Positions 11,381 through 23,840 of a DNA stretch of 64,000 bases are shown piece after piece; position 1 is the stretch's first letter, and each line of letters starts with the position of its first letter. The stretch spans positions 4,265,261 through 4,329,260 of the forward strand of contig NC_041002.1 of assembly GCF_004193775.1 (NCBI RefSeq), written 5' to 3'. Under the pieces are notes generated by a model, which did no database searches, was not told the DNA's origin, and saw only the letters and a list, made by a program, of their open reading frames with translations. The DNA is from Glycine soja. Its lineage: Eukaryota; Streptophyta; Magnoliopsida; Fabales; Fabaceae. A program made the position numbers and the translations under genes.

Positions 11381-13309
11381 TTGCTCTCTTAAAGGCACAG
11401 GTTAATTCAGTCTTTCATTTGTTTGTAAACACTGTAGTCATATTGATTGGAACTGACTATATTCACAACAATCCATATTGTTTATAGCTTCATTTGTTTT
11501 TGACATGAGGAAGAGTAACTTTGAACCATGGTAATCAATAAAGAACACATTTTTCTTGAAGAAGAAATTTTTTTATACTTTCAAGTTTCATCTTAGACTT
11601 TATTGTGAGGAATTGGTTGATTAACCTGGTCCACAAATAGCCAAAGAAGCACCAAATTGCTGTTTTCACAATTGAACTTGAGAACGAAAAATTCTTAGTT
11701 TAAGATTTGTTGTGTATTCTTCAACATTTCAAATTTGAAGAGAGAAACTCATCAGTTTATTGTTGCAACTTGCAAAGAGAGTTCAGTTTCCTTGAGTTAT
11801 TTCAAAAACCACAAAATATAAAATGAACATCATCCATGTGCTTAAGATATGTAGCCAAATGCAGAATTATCAAAAAAATCTAAGAGAGGTCATCATAAAT
11901 AAATGAATAAAAGGCGAAGCTGCTGGCAAACTAGTGCAAAAGGTTCTCTCTTGAGTCTTTTTGAGTGAGAAGTTTGAGACTGGGTAATCAATACTGTGAC
12001 TATAATCCATAGATCTTGTAATGGAGGAAAGGAAAGAAATAGAAAAAGTTCAATGACACAGTGATTAGAAGACCATCGAAATAGAACCTTCACATGAGGT
12101 TAGAAAGGTAATTAGCGACTTCATTATGTATGGGCAATATCTGACATAAATATTAAAATCTATAGGCACAAACTTTCAAAGGTTTGAAGTATTTTTCTGT
12201 TTTCTGCTCGATCTAATCACCCTCCTCCCTGTTTCTTCTAAGTTGGCTGTGGACATTTGATGTTTTGAAATGAAGCTTTAGTTTATTTCATGCTTGTTAT
12301 TCTTCAGTAATTTATTTCAGTCAATGAGCACAATCACTACTTTGAAGGCAAGTGTGGTATGCATTTGTTTTATTGTGTAGTGGAAATGTTTTGGGCTGAC
12401 GATGGATTGAGACCAAATGATCAACAGAATGGTTCACTACACAGCCATCTGCATCTCTGATAACTGGCGGACTGGTATGAGTTTCTTTCTGCTTGTACAG
12501 GGTGTGTGAATGCATAGAAAATTGAAAGATGTGCTCATAAATAATTTAAGTTTTTGAGCACTTCAAACTGTTTTTCAACCCCTTCCGCTAATGTCTGACC
12601 ATATTCTTTAGTGTATGGGATAATTATGCAATAAGTGTTGGTGTTCAACAATGCAAATAGGTTACTTACCTGATCAAGATTTGTTTACTCAGACATCCTA
12701 TTTTGATTTTTTTTTAACAGACATCCTATTTTGATTAAGTTGGATATTTAGCTCAAGTGGGCAGGAAGTATGAGATTGTACATGTAATGCCACTTGAAAG
12801 CATGGTTCGATTGTCAATTTTTTAAATTTTCTTACGATTGTTAAATTGAAGAGTAATATTCAATTATTCAATTTATTAGATCTTGAATTTTGATGAACTT
12901 TTTTTAAGCGATTCTTAGGAGAATGGATTCAGGAAAATCTATGAATATCTCAACTACAAGAAAATATTTCATGATATACAATTTGAGCCCTCAGCACTGA
13001 TTAATGCACGATGTTCTATTGTTACTCTAGATGGTAAAGATGTTATTGATTGTAAATTAATATTGAGTTATTTACACAAAAGGATGGAAATAATAGTGGA
13101 AAACCGAACAATTAAACAATATTTGTCTTATGTTTCACGATGGGATTATTTAGCTACTTTCTATTCAAATAAAATAATTTCTAGGATTGGAATGTTGTGT
13201 AGTTGTATTTACGAATGCAGTAACCTAAACCAAATTCAATCTTTGATATTATCTGACTAACGTTTGGTACTTTCATTTGCCTTTTAGTAAGAATAAATAT
13301 CTTATTTAT
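11381..13309. other. 3' flank of the coiled-coil gene and intergenic DNA
   Basis: No convincing coding exon. The first few hundred bases probably include the 3' untranslated region. A 17-bp direct repeat, ACATCCTATTTTGATT, occurs at about 12693 and 12720. Short frames near 11893, 12321 and 13063 have no recognisable protein features. Confidence 0.5.
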
Positions 13310-13529
13310 TGGGTTAGTTTGTTTAAACTTATTTTTAAAATAAGTGTTTTTAAAAATAAAATAAATAATTTTATAATTTTATGATGTGTTTGTCTAAACT
13401 GTTTTTATTTAAAACAAGTAGTTTTCTATTTTTTCATGAAGGAAATCCTATTTACTTATTAAAAAAGTGCTTATATAAAAAGATTTTATTTTAAAGTTGT
13501 TTTTTTTTAAGTTTAAACAAATCCAACCA
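13310..13529. mobile_element. MITE-like element with ~22-bp terminal inverted repeats
   Basis: The left end TGGGTTAGTTTGTTTAAACT (13310-) and the right end AGTTTAAACAAATCCAACCA (-13529) are near-perfect reverse complements. The ~220-bp interior is AT-rich, non-coding and partly self-complementary. The target duplication is unclear. The TTGTTTnnnTAAACTTATT-type end resembles the elements at 60206 and 62111. Confidence 0.5.
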
Positions 13530-16500
13530 TTAAACAAAGAAATAATTTAATGTATTTTACGTGTTTGAAATATTAAATTGTATTTTTTTCATTTAATGCT
13601 TATTTTAGTAAGAGAATTAATAGGATGATATGATAAGAAGATATATCATTACTTTTGTAATTGTCAGTTTGTCACCCTTTCACAAGTTCTAACGGGATGA
13701 AGGGTTGTCCAGCTTCTGAATTTTGTATTTATCATCCTTTTATTGTAGACAAACCATGGTTTGGTCCAATTGAAAAGTAACTTTCTTCACTTCTTTTGAA
13801 ACTATGGATCAAGACCCACAAATACAATTGGTTTGCCTCAAATTCTTAAGCTTCGTATCAATTTATTGAATTGGGAATAAGATCTACTATTATAAAGTAA
13901 ACTATTAGACCATATTTGAATGTGATGATTTGGTTATATCATTTTGTAAGGGTGGGAGTTTATTTTTCTTTTGTTTATTTGGTGTGGAAGGGTATGTTAT
14001 GAACTCTTCTTTTGTACCTCATTTTTTACTAAACTTGATCACTACTTGTGTCAAGTTTGTTTTGCTAATGAAATGATTTAGCTTACCAAAAATAATAGAC
14101 CATTTTTTTTAATGATAATTTGTGTATTTTGATGACAAATTTATGATTTTTCTTTATTTTGAATTAAAATTTAAACCGTATTTATAGGTTGTTCATTTGA
14201 TGACTAGAACTAAATTAACTTATTTTTCATGGGATTAGTTTGAGAGAAGAAGGGTTATGAACTAACAGTGTAAAAAGTTATATACAATCATTCAATTACA
14301 ATTTACCAAGTATGATAAATTTGTTGACTTTTAAAATAATTATTATAAAATAATTTAAATAGTGATTTGTGATTAAATGATGGTGTAAAATTGTTTTACA
14401 TGACATTAAGCTTAGTTTGATTCGATTTCTTTTTTAAAAATCAAATCAAATAAAATCTAGCCAATTATTTCCAGCACCTTTAAATTGTTTCCTGCACCTA
14501 ATCCGAAATGTAAAGACCTTTTTAGGAATGTAAAAATTTACATTCTAGAAAACCTTTCTGAAATATAATTTTGCATTCAGAAAACTTACAAGACGCATGA
14601 AGCAAAATTGAAGTGCACGAAGCAACTGCCTCAAATAAAAAATAACTTGAATTGATTAATTTTAATGAGTTTAGATTTTTTTTTCCCTCTAAATCCAAAG
14701 CCAAATCAATCTGATCCATATACACCTTACTTAGTGCACAGACTTTAGCGCTTTCATTGGTGGGCCATATTCTATAGGGTTGGGCCGTTGATCACGTTAG
14801 TAATAGTGTGTTTGAGAAGATATTTTAATTAATTTTTAATTTTTTTATTAGTTGAAAAATTTATTTGATAAATAATTTTTTTAATATTTTTTAGAAATTA
14901 TTTGGAATAAAAATTTTAAAACTCTAATTTCTAATTTTTTATTTTTATTCTCTTTTTGTCTTTAGATATTTATTACATTTCTTTTTTAATCTTTTTTATT
15001 TAACGTAAAATTTTATTATTTTTACCTTTTTTACATATGATATAATTTTCTCATTTTTATCTTTTTATTATATACTGATAGTGATACATAATAATAAGTT
15101 TATGTAGGTTTTTTTTGGATATTTTATAAATAAAAAGTTACAAGTGTTTAAAATTAATTTAATACCAAAATTATAAATATTACAAATATATATTTTTATC
15201 AAGAAAATCAAATTAAATTTTGAATAAAAAGTATTGCATAAATATGTTTATTCATATAATTTTATATTTTTCAACTACTTTAACAGATAATTTTATCAAA
15301 TACTTATAATTCAATAAGATAATTTTTTTAACTTTTAATTACTTTTCAATCATCAATTAATTTTTTAATTTTCACTTAACTTTTCAGATAATTTTATGAA
15401 GCAAAAACAAGAACTCCCTACCCTGTTTGCATGGGATAACAAGGGGTAAGTACAATACATAGGGTTAGCTCAATACATAGGCATTAGATTCTGAGGTACC
15501 AAGAAAAACGTAACCATGTTGCTACGATGCTGCTATTGCCAAAAACCACTCAAATTTGTAGGATTTCGAGTTTCGATGATCAATAATAATTCGTCAAATA
15601 CAATTGTAACTTGTTTTTCTTTGTGAGGCCTTTTCTTTTAAGACAAACTGTTTTAATGCATGATGCCACCACTCATTTGTTCCTTTTTTTTTATTCTAAT
15701 AATTATTTTTTCTTTTAATCAGTCCTCTGAAAACGGATGTTAAAGAGCATATTTTAACTGTGATAGTACTAGTATAAAATATATGGAGAAGATTTTGTCG
15801 GAAAAGATAAAACTTTAATAATTTTTATATCTCAAAGTTAATATCATATATTTCAATTATAACATGTTTGCCTTAATGAGAGTTTTTCTTTTAGGACAAA
15901 CTGTGTAATAGAGCATGTTGCCATTTCATGCTAACATTTAAAGCGTTATTGTTATTAAACGCTCAAGACTAAAACATACTATTGTAAAAAGGAAATTAAT
16001 AATTTCATACTAATTTAATAAATACATTTTTAATAAGTTTTTTTTTATCGATGGCATTAATCAGTCCTTAAGAATTTTATTTTATTTTAATTTCTCATAA
16101 GTATCTGCCTTCATAAATAATTATATTTGAAACACAATTGGATATTAAATGTAAATGTCTCTAGAAGTAGGAAATTGAATATTGATTTATCATATTATAG
16201 GAAATTAATTTTTTCTGCTAGACTGAATCCTAATAGTACTCCTTAATATGATATTGATAATATCACACACTAAAAGAGAAAAATGTAAAGCAAATATTAG
16301 AGATAGATATGTTTAAAATTGAGAAGACCATAAATTTTTTTGAAAAGAAGGATATGCGTGATTGTATTACAAAGGAATTTGACTTTGAAATTAAAAATAT
16401 TAAAAATTACTCTAAATACGTTATTTAATAAAAAAATATATTAAAAATTAAATTGCTCTAATTTAAGAAAATGGGAGGACGACTTCGAGATTCGAGCTAA

Positions 16501-18148
16501 AATTGTTTCCACAAATCATGGAGTATTTTAATAATCTAACATTTGCCCCATATCTTACACCATCTATAAGACAATAACAATTTTGATATTTACGAAGGTA
16601 AAGTCAACAAAGGAGATAACTTCCGTGAAGAAAAAGTAACTAAAAAAAAAGTTATTACTACTAGTGAAGACGAACAGGTTATAGTTTGGTAAACTTTTAC
16701 ATCAAAAGTGCTAAGTAATACTATTCACTAATTGTTGCTCCAACTCCATGATCGATTTATGACATAGTTTGATGTTCCCACTTATGAGCATCATGATTTT
16801 ATCTTATATTTGAGTTTGAAGAGAGTAAATAATTTAGAAATTATTAAAATGATAATTTTTTTCTTATAAATTAATCTCAATAAAGTATTCTATTTAAGGT
16901 TTTAGCCCTTCAATTTTTATTTTTTAAGTTTTAATCATTGTTAAATTCTTTTTTTTTTTTTAGTCCATATCATAAAGTAATAACGTTGATGGATAATGTA
17001 ATAATGATATTAAAAGTTTATTATTTGTTACTTCATCAAGAAATATGAAAAGACAATTAGGTATTTTTTTATGTTTAGAATAGTTAATCATATCAAACTT
17101 GTTAGTGAATAATTAACAAAGCAATTTATAAAAATAATATACAAGTAATTATTTTATTAAGTAATAATATGATGTGATATATAATTATATCGATAATCTA
17201 TTAACTTATTATATCAAAGATAATCATGTGTAGATTTTTTTTGTAAATTATATTTTTAAATTTTTATTTATTCATAACAGTTGATAAATACTAAATTAAT
17301 TAATGATAGATTAAAAATATAGTTTATAAGAAAAAGATAATATAACTATTATGTTAACTTCCTTGAAGATATGATAAAATAATTATACATTATTATTTAA
17401 TAATAAAGAATAAATCAAACATTTTAAATTGTGTATGACTAAAATAAAATACATTTTAAAACAATAATAAAAGGATAGGGTATTTTATAAGTATTAAATT
17501 GTTATTTGAGCCTAATTTGTTTTGGTATAGAAAATGTGATAATTATTTGACAATACAAGAACTGTTTTACTTGCACACATTAAAATTCAAATGTTTGATG
17601 CCTCATCATTCTATTCTAACTTTATTCAAAGCACGAGAGACGAGACGACGGTACGTGCATACATCGAGTCAAACCAATTAATGCACTGAATAATTAAATG
17701 GTACTCCTACATATATTTAAGAGCCACTTTGGTAATGGTGAGCAGAAACTAATGATGGGAGGTTGCCAAAGGAAGTATGGAGTTGTAATTTGCAATGCAT
17801 TAATAGTAACAATAAATGACCCTAAAAAATACAAAAACCAATAAATGAACGGAGGATTCGGATCTTCGTAAAGAAAATCATAAATTTTCATTTACTTCTT
17901 GAATATGTAAATGGGTTATAATAAAATAATAAAATTTTAATTTACTTCTTGAATATATAAATGGGTGATAATAAAAGAATTTTATCCACAGTCGTCCTCT
18001 CCCAACTCAACTTTGTGTTAGCTACCTCATCTTTATCTCCACGATGCACTCGTTTCTCACTAATAACGAAAAGACACTAGTTTTACTTTTATGCTTCACT
18101 CTCAAGTGTTTGTTTTTGTTTAGAATAAATTTAGTTTAAAAATATTTA
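13530..18148. other. AT-rich intergenic DNA, nothing assignable
   Basis: No frame longer than about 67 codons, and none with protein-like composition. It consists mainly of homopolymer-rich AT sequence. The dinucleotide-poor patch at 15400-15560 contains the short repeat CAATACATAGG twice (about 15452 and 15470). Confidence 0.5.
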
Positions 18149-18885
18149 GAGAATGTTTGAAGGAGAGAATTTAAAATTTTGAGAACTTTTAAATTTTAAG
18201 AATTTTAAATTTTTTAATTGAATTTTTTTTACTTTTAAAATTTTGTGTTTGGGCAAAAAAAAAATTATGAAGATGAAAGAAAATAAATGTAAAGAGAAGA
18301 GAATATATGATTAGTGTGCTTTCAAAGAGAAAAATACTGATGTGGCATGGAAAGGAGTCGTAGGGAACTGGAACACAATGATTACACCGCCACATCTGAT
18401 CACAACATTGAGTCAATGGCGCAAGGCATGACCCAGACCCTTCATCTCGGCGAACACCTCTGTCGCGTGATGGATAGCGACGGCTGCTCCCCTGATTGGC
18501 GGGTGGAGTTCTACGTGTCTCCCTACGCCCACACCTGATTGATGCTCCACGAATTCGATATTTCTTGAAGAAAAAGATCATCAGAAAAAGAGTCACGAGT
18601 TCGAAAATGAGATTTCGAGAACTTTCAGATGGAAGAGAAAAAGAAGGTTATAAAGAAAATACACAAATATTTTAAAAGATTCTTCTATCAATAAGAGAAT
18701 TTCAATTTCTCATATTTTAGAAGGAAATTGAAATTCTATATTTTTAGTTATTTAAAATTCTGTTTTAAAATTCTAAAAATTTAAATTCTAAAGAAAACAT
18801 CCAAATAATGAATTTTAGATTATAAAATTTTAAATTCTTTGATAAATTATTTTTCTCAATTAAAATTCTCTATCCAAACATATTC
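18149..18885. mobile_element. Putative TIR element carrying a GC-rich captured fragment
   Basis: Both ends are related AT-rich inverted sequences. The left begins GAGAATGTTTGAAGGAGAGA, and the reverse complement of the right end begins GAATATGTTTGGATAGAGAA. Similarity extends imperfectly for about 100 bp. TTA flanks both sides (18146-18148 and 18886-18888), as in PIF/Harbinger insertions. The core, about 18335-18600, is markedly GC-richer than anything within several kb. It looks like former coding sequence, in the manner of a Pack-type element that has picked up a gene fragment. Element class and exact ends are inference. Confidence 0.4.
18347..18538 (+). pseudogene. Possible captured gene fragment (63 codons), unidentified
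   Basis: A 63-codon frame from ATG 18347 (first residues MERSRRELEHND) with ordinary codon use lies in the GC-rich core of the TIR element. The frame ends at TGA 18536-18538. Sequence of similar composition continues to about 18600, suggesting a former longer exon. The opposite strand is also open (18189-18596), so the coding strand is not certain. No domain is recognised. Confidence 0.3.
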
Positions 18886-18888
18886 TTA

Positions 18889-20800
18889 GGGGTTTATGTT
18901 TTGGTTTAGTAGAGACTTTGTGTTAATTTGCACTACAATGTAAATGATTATTTTTATTAAAAATTTAATTATTCCAGTATATATTAAAATAGAAAGTACT
19001 TAATACTTATTTTAAGTAATTAATATGTTTAGTATTTCTTAATTTGTATACCTAATACCAAATTGGTAAAAAAATAATTAAAAGAGAAGTATTTTATTCC
19101 CCGTTTACCCCAAAAGAAAAATATTCTCATTCCCAACTAACATTTGCCTTTGAATAAGGAGAAGAATCATCAGTGAGCAAATGCACCTGGTTACCTGATA
19201 AGCATATTATTACCATTTCAACACGCTTTAATTTGCGATAAAAAGGAAGAATAAATTCCGTATTTTTTATATTAATTATATAATCAATGTCTTTCTAGAT
19301 ACTACTAGTAATTAGTAAGACTTTTTTTTTTTAATTTTAATACAAGACCCTTATTTAAGACTTTGTACAAAGAACCTTAACTTGGATCCACACTTATGAA
19401 TCAACTTGTTGGTTGAGACGTTAAATGACCTAAAAAAGCATACTTCAAGACAAGCATGTCCTGCAAGTGTTACCATAATCCTTAATTCCTTAGACGGAAA
19501 GAAAAAAAAAAAAAGAATCTAGTATATCATATAATCCTCTTGGGTAACCACGGAACATCGTATCATATTTTAATGAAAAAATTTTAGATGCAATTTTTTT
19601 ATTATAAAGATTTAAATGCAATTAATTACCCATATGCTGTTAGTACTGCTGTTCGGTTAGAATTAAAATTAATTTCACCTAAGTAATTGTATAATAAAAA
19701 TAATTTTGCATTAAAAATAAGTATAAATAAACTACAATTTTGATTAAAAAACAACAAAAACACATCCTAGTAATTAAGTAACTTCATTTAAGTTTTATCC
19801 TATTTTAATTAATTAAGGGAGAAGGACGATAAATGTTTTTACAGTATTAGTTGATAATTTTGAAACAAAAAGTTTTACACTTAAGATGATTTTTAATGTA
19901 TTTTTTATCATAACTATTGTAATATTTATTTATTTCTTAATCAATTTTTTTTATAAACACTCGTCAACAAAATTCTCTCTTAAATTTTCGAAGGCTTTCA
20001 AAAATTGCATTTAATTGATTCTCTATGGTGGCTTTGTTTATTAAATGCCATCAAAATCCTTCTTTTTATCCTCTTCTCTCTTATTTTCCCACTCCTAAAG
20101 AAAAACAATTTAATGCTGTCAGATAAATTTATGTGAACATATCAAAGAATCTTATTAAGCAAGTGTTTTCAAATAAAAATTTCCTACCTTTTCTTTTTTA
20201 AGGACCCACCTTTATTTCTTTAATAACTCTTTCGAATACATTTTTTTTTATCAGCCTTTCGAATACATTCATCATCCAATTTAAACGTACATTATATTAA
20301 TAAAAGCAACATTCGTTTTTATCATGTTGACTCATCAAACATTTACCTATATAAGTATTGGTAACTTTTAACTGAGTTATACATAAACTTTCTAACTATG
20401 TAATAATAATAATAAAATAATTTATTTTAATTAGTTTGTAAAGATAAACATAGACTATATTAACAAAGAACAACATAATTGATAGATGATGGTTAAATTT
20501 CTTAAGTATGCTGATAGTGATTTAATTTTCTGATCGTGTATGAAAAAAATTCTATTGAAAAAGATAAAATTTACTTTAATAATTTTTATATCTTTACGGT
20601 TAGTTTCATAATTTTTGACTCTCAGAATATCTTCTTAAAAAAAAATAGTGAAAACTATTGTGCATGTAGTTGTGGGACAAGTCTTGGACAATCCAGAGGC
20701 TAGAGTGGCATGCTTAAATTATAATTTGGGGAACCTAATTTTAGTTTATTGAGTGTAACTGAACTTTATTTATAAATAACATGTAGTATTTGACAAAATT
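18889..20800. other. AT-rich intergenic DNA, nothing assignable
   Basis: No gene-like frame, inverted-repeat element or tRNA-like structure was recognised in this stretch. Confidence 0.45.
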
Positions 20801-20898
20801 ATGATAGAGCTGTGTGTTTGAACATGATAGTATTGATCAATTCCAAAACATGATAGAGCTGTGTGTTTGAACATGATAGTATTGATCAATTCCAAAAC
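20801..20898. repeat. Perfect 49-bp tandem duplication
   Basis: The 49-bp unit beginning ATGATAGAGCTGTGTGTTTG is present twice in direct succession (20801-20849 and 20850-20898) with no mismatch, followed by ATGAT, the start of a third copy. Identity implies a recent event. Confidence 0.9.
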
Positions 20899-22749
20899 AT
20901 GATTTGAGTAGAAAGAAAATGAATTACTTCTCTATTTGGTCAGCTGGAATTAAATTTGTAAACAACACTTTTGTTTGGTTCATATGAAAAAGAAAAGAAA
21001 GTAATGGGGAAAGAACCAGGGAATGATTAAGATTCTATTATTGGGTTTGATTAGTCAGACTCAGAGGAATTGCTGAGAAATAAATAAGTGTGCCGTGTGC
21101 GTCTCATTTTGTTTACTGTTTAGTGTTTACAAAATTACACTCGCTCAGAATTAGACAACCAGAAAATTCGTTGGGAAAAGAGATCGATTATTTTTCATTA
21201 ATTCTTTCCAGTAATATAATTAGACTTTGTGCTTCTCCCATTTTCTTGGAATTTGGCTTTGGTTATCAGTTTTGTCCTCTTAATTCTCTGTTTCAATTTA
21301 ATTCCTCATCTAATTAAACTGTCTTAGATTGCAAGTCTTTTTCCATTTTAGGCCAAGTTTTTTCTTGTATTTTTTTTATAGAGAAAAGTTATATATTGAT
21401 TAATATAAATTTTTTTACATAATCATTCAATATATATGTTAAAATTATTAATTTTTAAAATAATTATCTTAAAATAATTTAAATAATGATTTATGATTTG
21501 ATTACAGTATAAAATTATTTTACATTATCATCAAATCACATATCATTAATAAACTATTTTACACTATTATTGTATAGACATTAATTTTTTTTTTATCCAA
21601 ATTATAAAACAATATGCAGGCTATGTTCCATTTTACCAAACCTTTGAATGAGGTTTTTCATTTGGAAATTGAATGTATCTTAATTAAGTTATTTGGAAAA
21701 ATGCATTCTAATTAATTAAGACCTTAAATTTTTGTGTCAGTATTTTTTTCTATCAGAGTTTGACTTCTATCTTAGTATAATCTTGTCTTCATTTTAGTTT
21801 GTTTAAATTTGTTTTGTTAGTGTGTGTATGATAAACGGGACGATTTATATTACTAGCGTGTTTAAATTCTTATCCACACAACTTAAACGTGAATCAAAAA
21901 ATAACTTTTAATTACTTTTGATATATCTTGACATAAAAATTTGACCAAACTTAGATGAAAGATGTTAATCCAAACTTGAACCGCATACAACTCATTTTAT
22001 TTAACTCCATTGTTCTTTTCTTTTTGGTGTCTGTAGTAATCAGAAAATTAACTAATGCCTATAACTATGAATGCACGTGTTCCGTTTTTTGGGGGATGGA
22101 TTTTGTTTTGGTGTCTATATAACTCATCAATATTTTGTTAAGGTGTGTTTGTGCAATTGTGCTTGTGCATAAGACATGCACATTGTTTTTTTTAATTGGT
22201 TGCTAAGAATCAATTTTAATCATGTATTTAATAATTTAACATGAAAACATAATAAGGATTGAGTGATGTTTTAGACTTATCAACACTGTCACAATATGAT
22301 GGCAAAGAATAATCAAGTACTGCAATTAAACTCAATTACCTCTTTTTCATGGCAGTTGGATAGTTTTTTTAATTAATATGATACATTACATTAAATTAAC
22401 CGGGTAGTAAGTTATAATATTCCGAATTATGTAAAAAATTAATATTATTGTAATTTTTTTGTGGAGATATTAGTGTAATTTAAACAAGGATATATGTTTG
22501 CTGTCATTCAGTAAAAAAATGTTTGCTGTCATTGACTACGATATGAACCAATTTCATGTAAAATTTGAGATTGATTTGAAGTTTTTTCTTATAATATAAA
22601 GAGAAAAGAAAAAAATACAATATGTGCACAAATAAATAAATATTTATTTATTTATTTTATTAAATAATATTATATTTTAACATTTCAGAAAATTATTTGT
22701 GCAAATGCGCTAAAAATTAATGAAATAATGATACAATAAGACGCTTATA

Positions 22750-22750
<1 letters not shown>
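20899..22750. other. AT-rich intergenic DNA
   Basis: The 75-codon frame at 21090-21317 has an ordinary composition but no recognisable domain, and I do not call it a gene. Nothing else is supported. Confidence 0.4.

Positions 22751-22798
<48 letters not shown>
22751..22798. repeat. Microsatellite (TTA)16
   Basis: Sixteen uninterrupted TTA units, followed by a looser ATT/TATAT tract to about 22850. Long ATT arrays of this kind are the basis of many soybean SSR markers and are likely to vary in length between accessions. Confidence 0.95.
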
Positions 22799-22801
<3 letters not shown>

Positions 22802-23247
22802 TATTATATCATGTTATATTATATTATATTACATTACATGACTCACCCATCCATTTTTTTCCTTTTTAGTTAAACAAATAGAAAGAGAATATTGCTTTTT
22901 TTTTCCCTCGTCTATTTCTTCCATATTTGTCTTATATTCACTATTGCGACTATATATATTAAGCATATATTCGGGTAAATGTTGGAAGGAAGCTTAACAT
23001 TTATTCATGAAAGTAACCCCTATTGTTATTATTAAGCATATACTAGTATACCTATGTTACTATTATTGTTATTACTATATATTTTTGACTTAAAAAAAAA
23101 CTTATTATTGTTATTTCTATTTTTTTTAAAATGTACTTTGAGAGGTAGGAAAACGAGTTTTTTTAACATAGCTTAAGTGGTAGAGAGGTAGTAAATAATT
23201 TATATATAAATAAAAAACTGTATTGTAATGTTATTATATACTCCATT

Positions 23248-23840
23248 TGGCCCGGAATGAAAAAGAACTTTCAGCATGTCATCGACAATAGCTCTTGGGT
23301 GTTGGGGGATGGCAACACCATTGATTTTTGGAAGGATGCTTGGCTCACAGAGCCTATTTCCAAAAGTCTTCGAATCCCTCCTAAGGTTAGCAACCTTCTT
23401 TAGGTGCAAAATTAGCAATTTTATTTCTAACTTGCATGGGCTAGCTGGTTAATCCCTCAAGATTGGCCTCATCTTTACCCCAACTTGGTTGCTGAAATCA
23501 ACAATATAATGTCCTATCATTCTTTAGGTGCTTTGGCATCCCCCTCTTCAATGGCTACTATTCTTTCTTTGGAGCATGCCATTAGCAAGGGCTGGAGTAA
23601 AGTCTGGCTCGAATGTGACTCTTCTTTTTAGTCCAAACATTCTCTAAAACCTATTTGGTTCCCCATTCTATTAGAAATAGGTGATTAAATTACTTGTATA
23701 GAATTACTTTTGTGCAGTTTGGAGTCCTATTTATAGAGAATGTAACATATGTACTAGCAAACTAGCTAATTTAGCTATTAATTCTAGTTTCTACATCATG
23801 GGAAACTACCCTATTTTTTGCTCTAGGGAGTTTCAGAGGT
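23248..23840 (+). pseudogene. L1-type LINE relic (end of reverse-transcriptase region plus RNase H)
   Basis: The first frame (23248-23400) reads like the linker after plant LINE reverse transcriptase, with the hallmark W-V-L-G-D-G-N-T-I-D-F-W-K-D. A zf-RVT-like linker follows (I-P-Q-D-W-P-H-L-Y-P) near 23440-23500. From about 23530 there is an RNase H-like part with W-L-E-C-D-S, and later K-L-A-N near 23760. Several in-frame stops and frame changes, and a missing stretch between the two parts, show it is dead. The AT-rich flanks give no target duplication. Confidence 0.65.

Noticed and set aside
18189..18596. 135-codon minus-strand frame
   Set aside because: Its ends run into AT-rich inverted-repeat DNA and its middle mirrors the GC-rich plus-strand fragment. 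There is no family resemblance, so it is not called as a gene.
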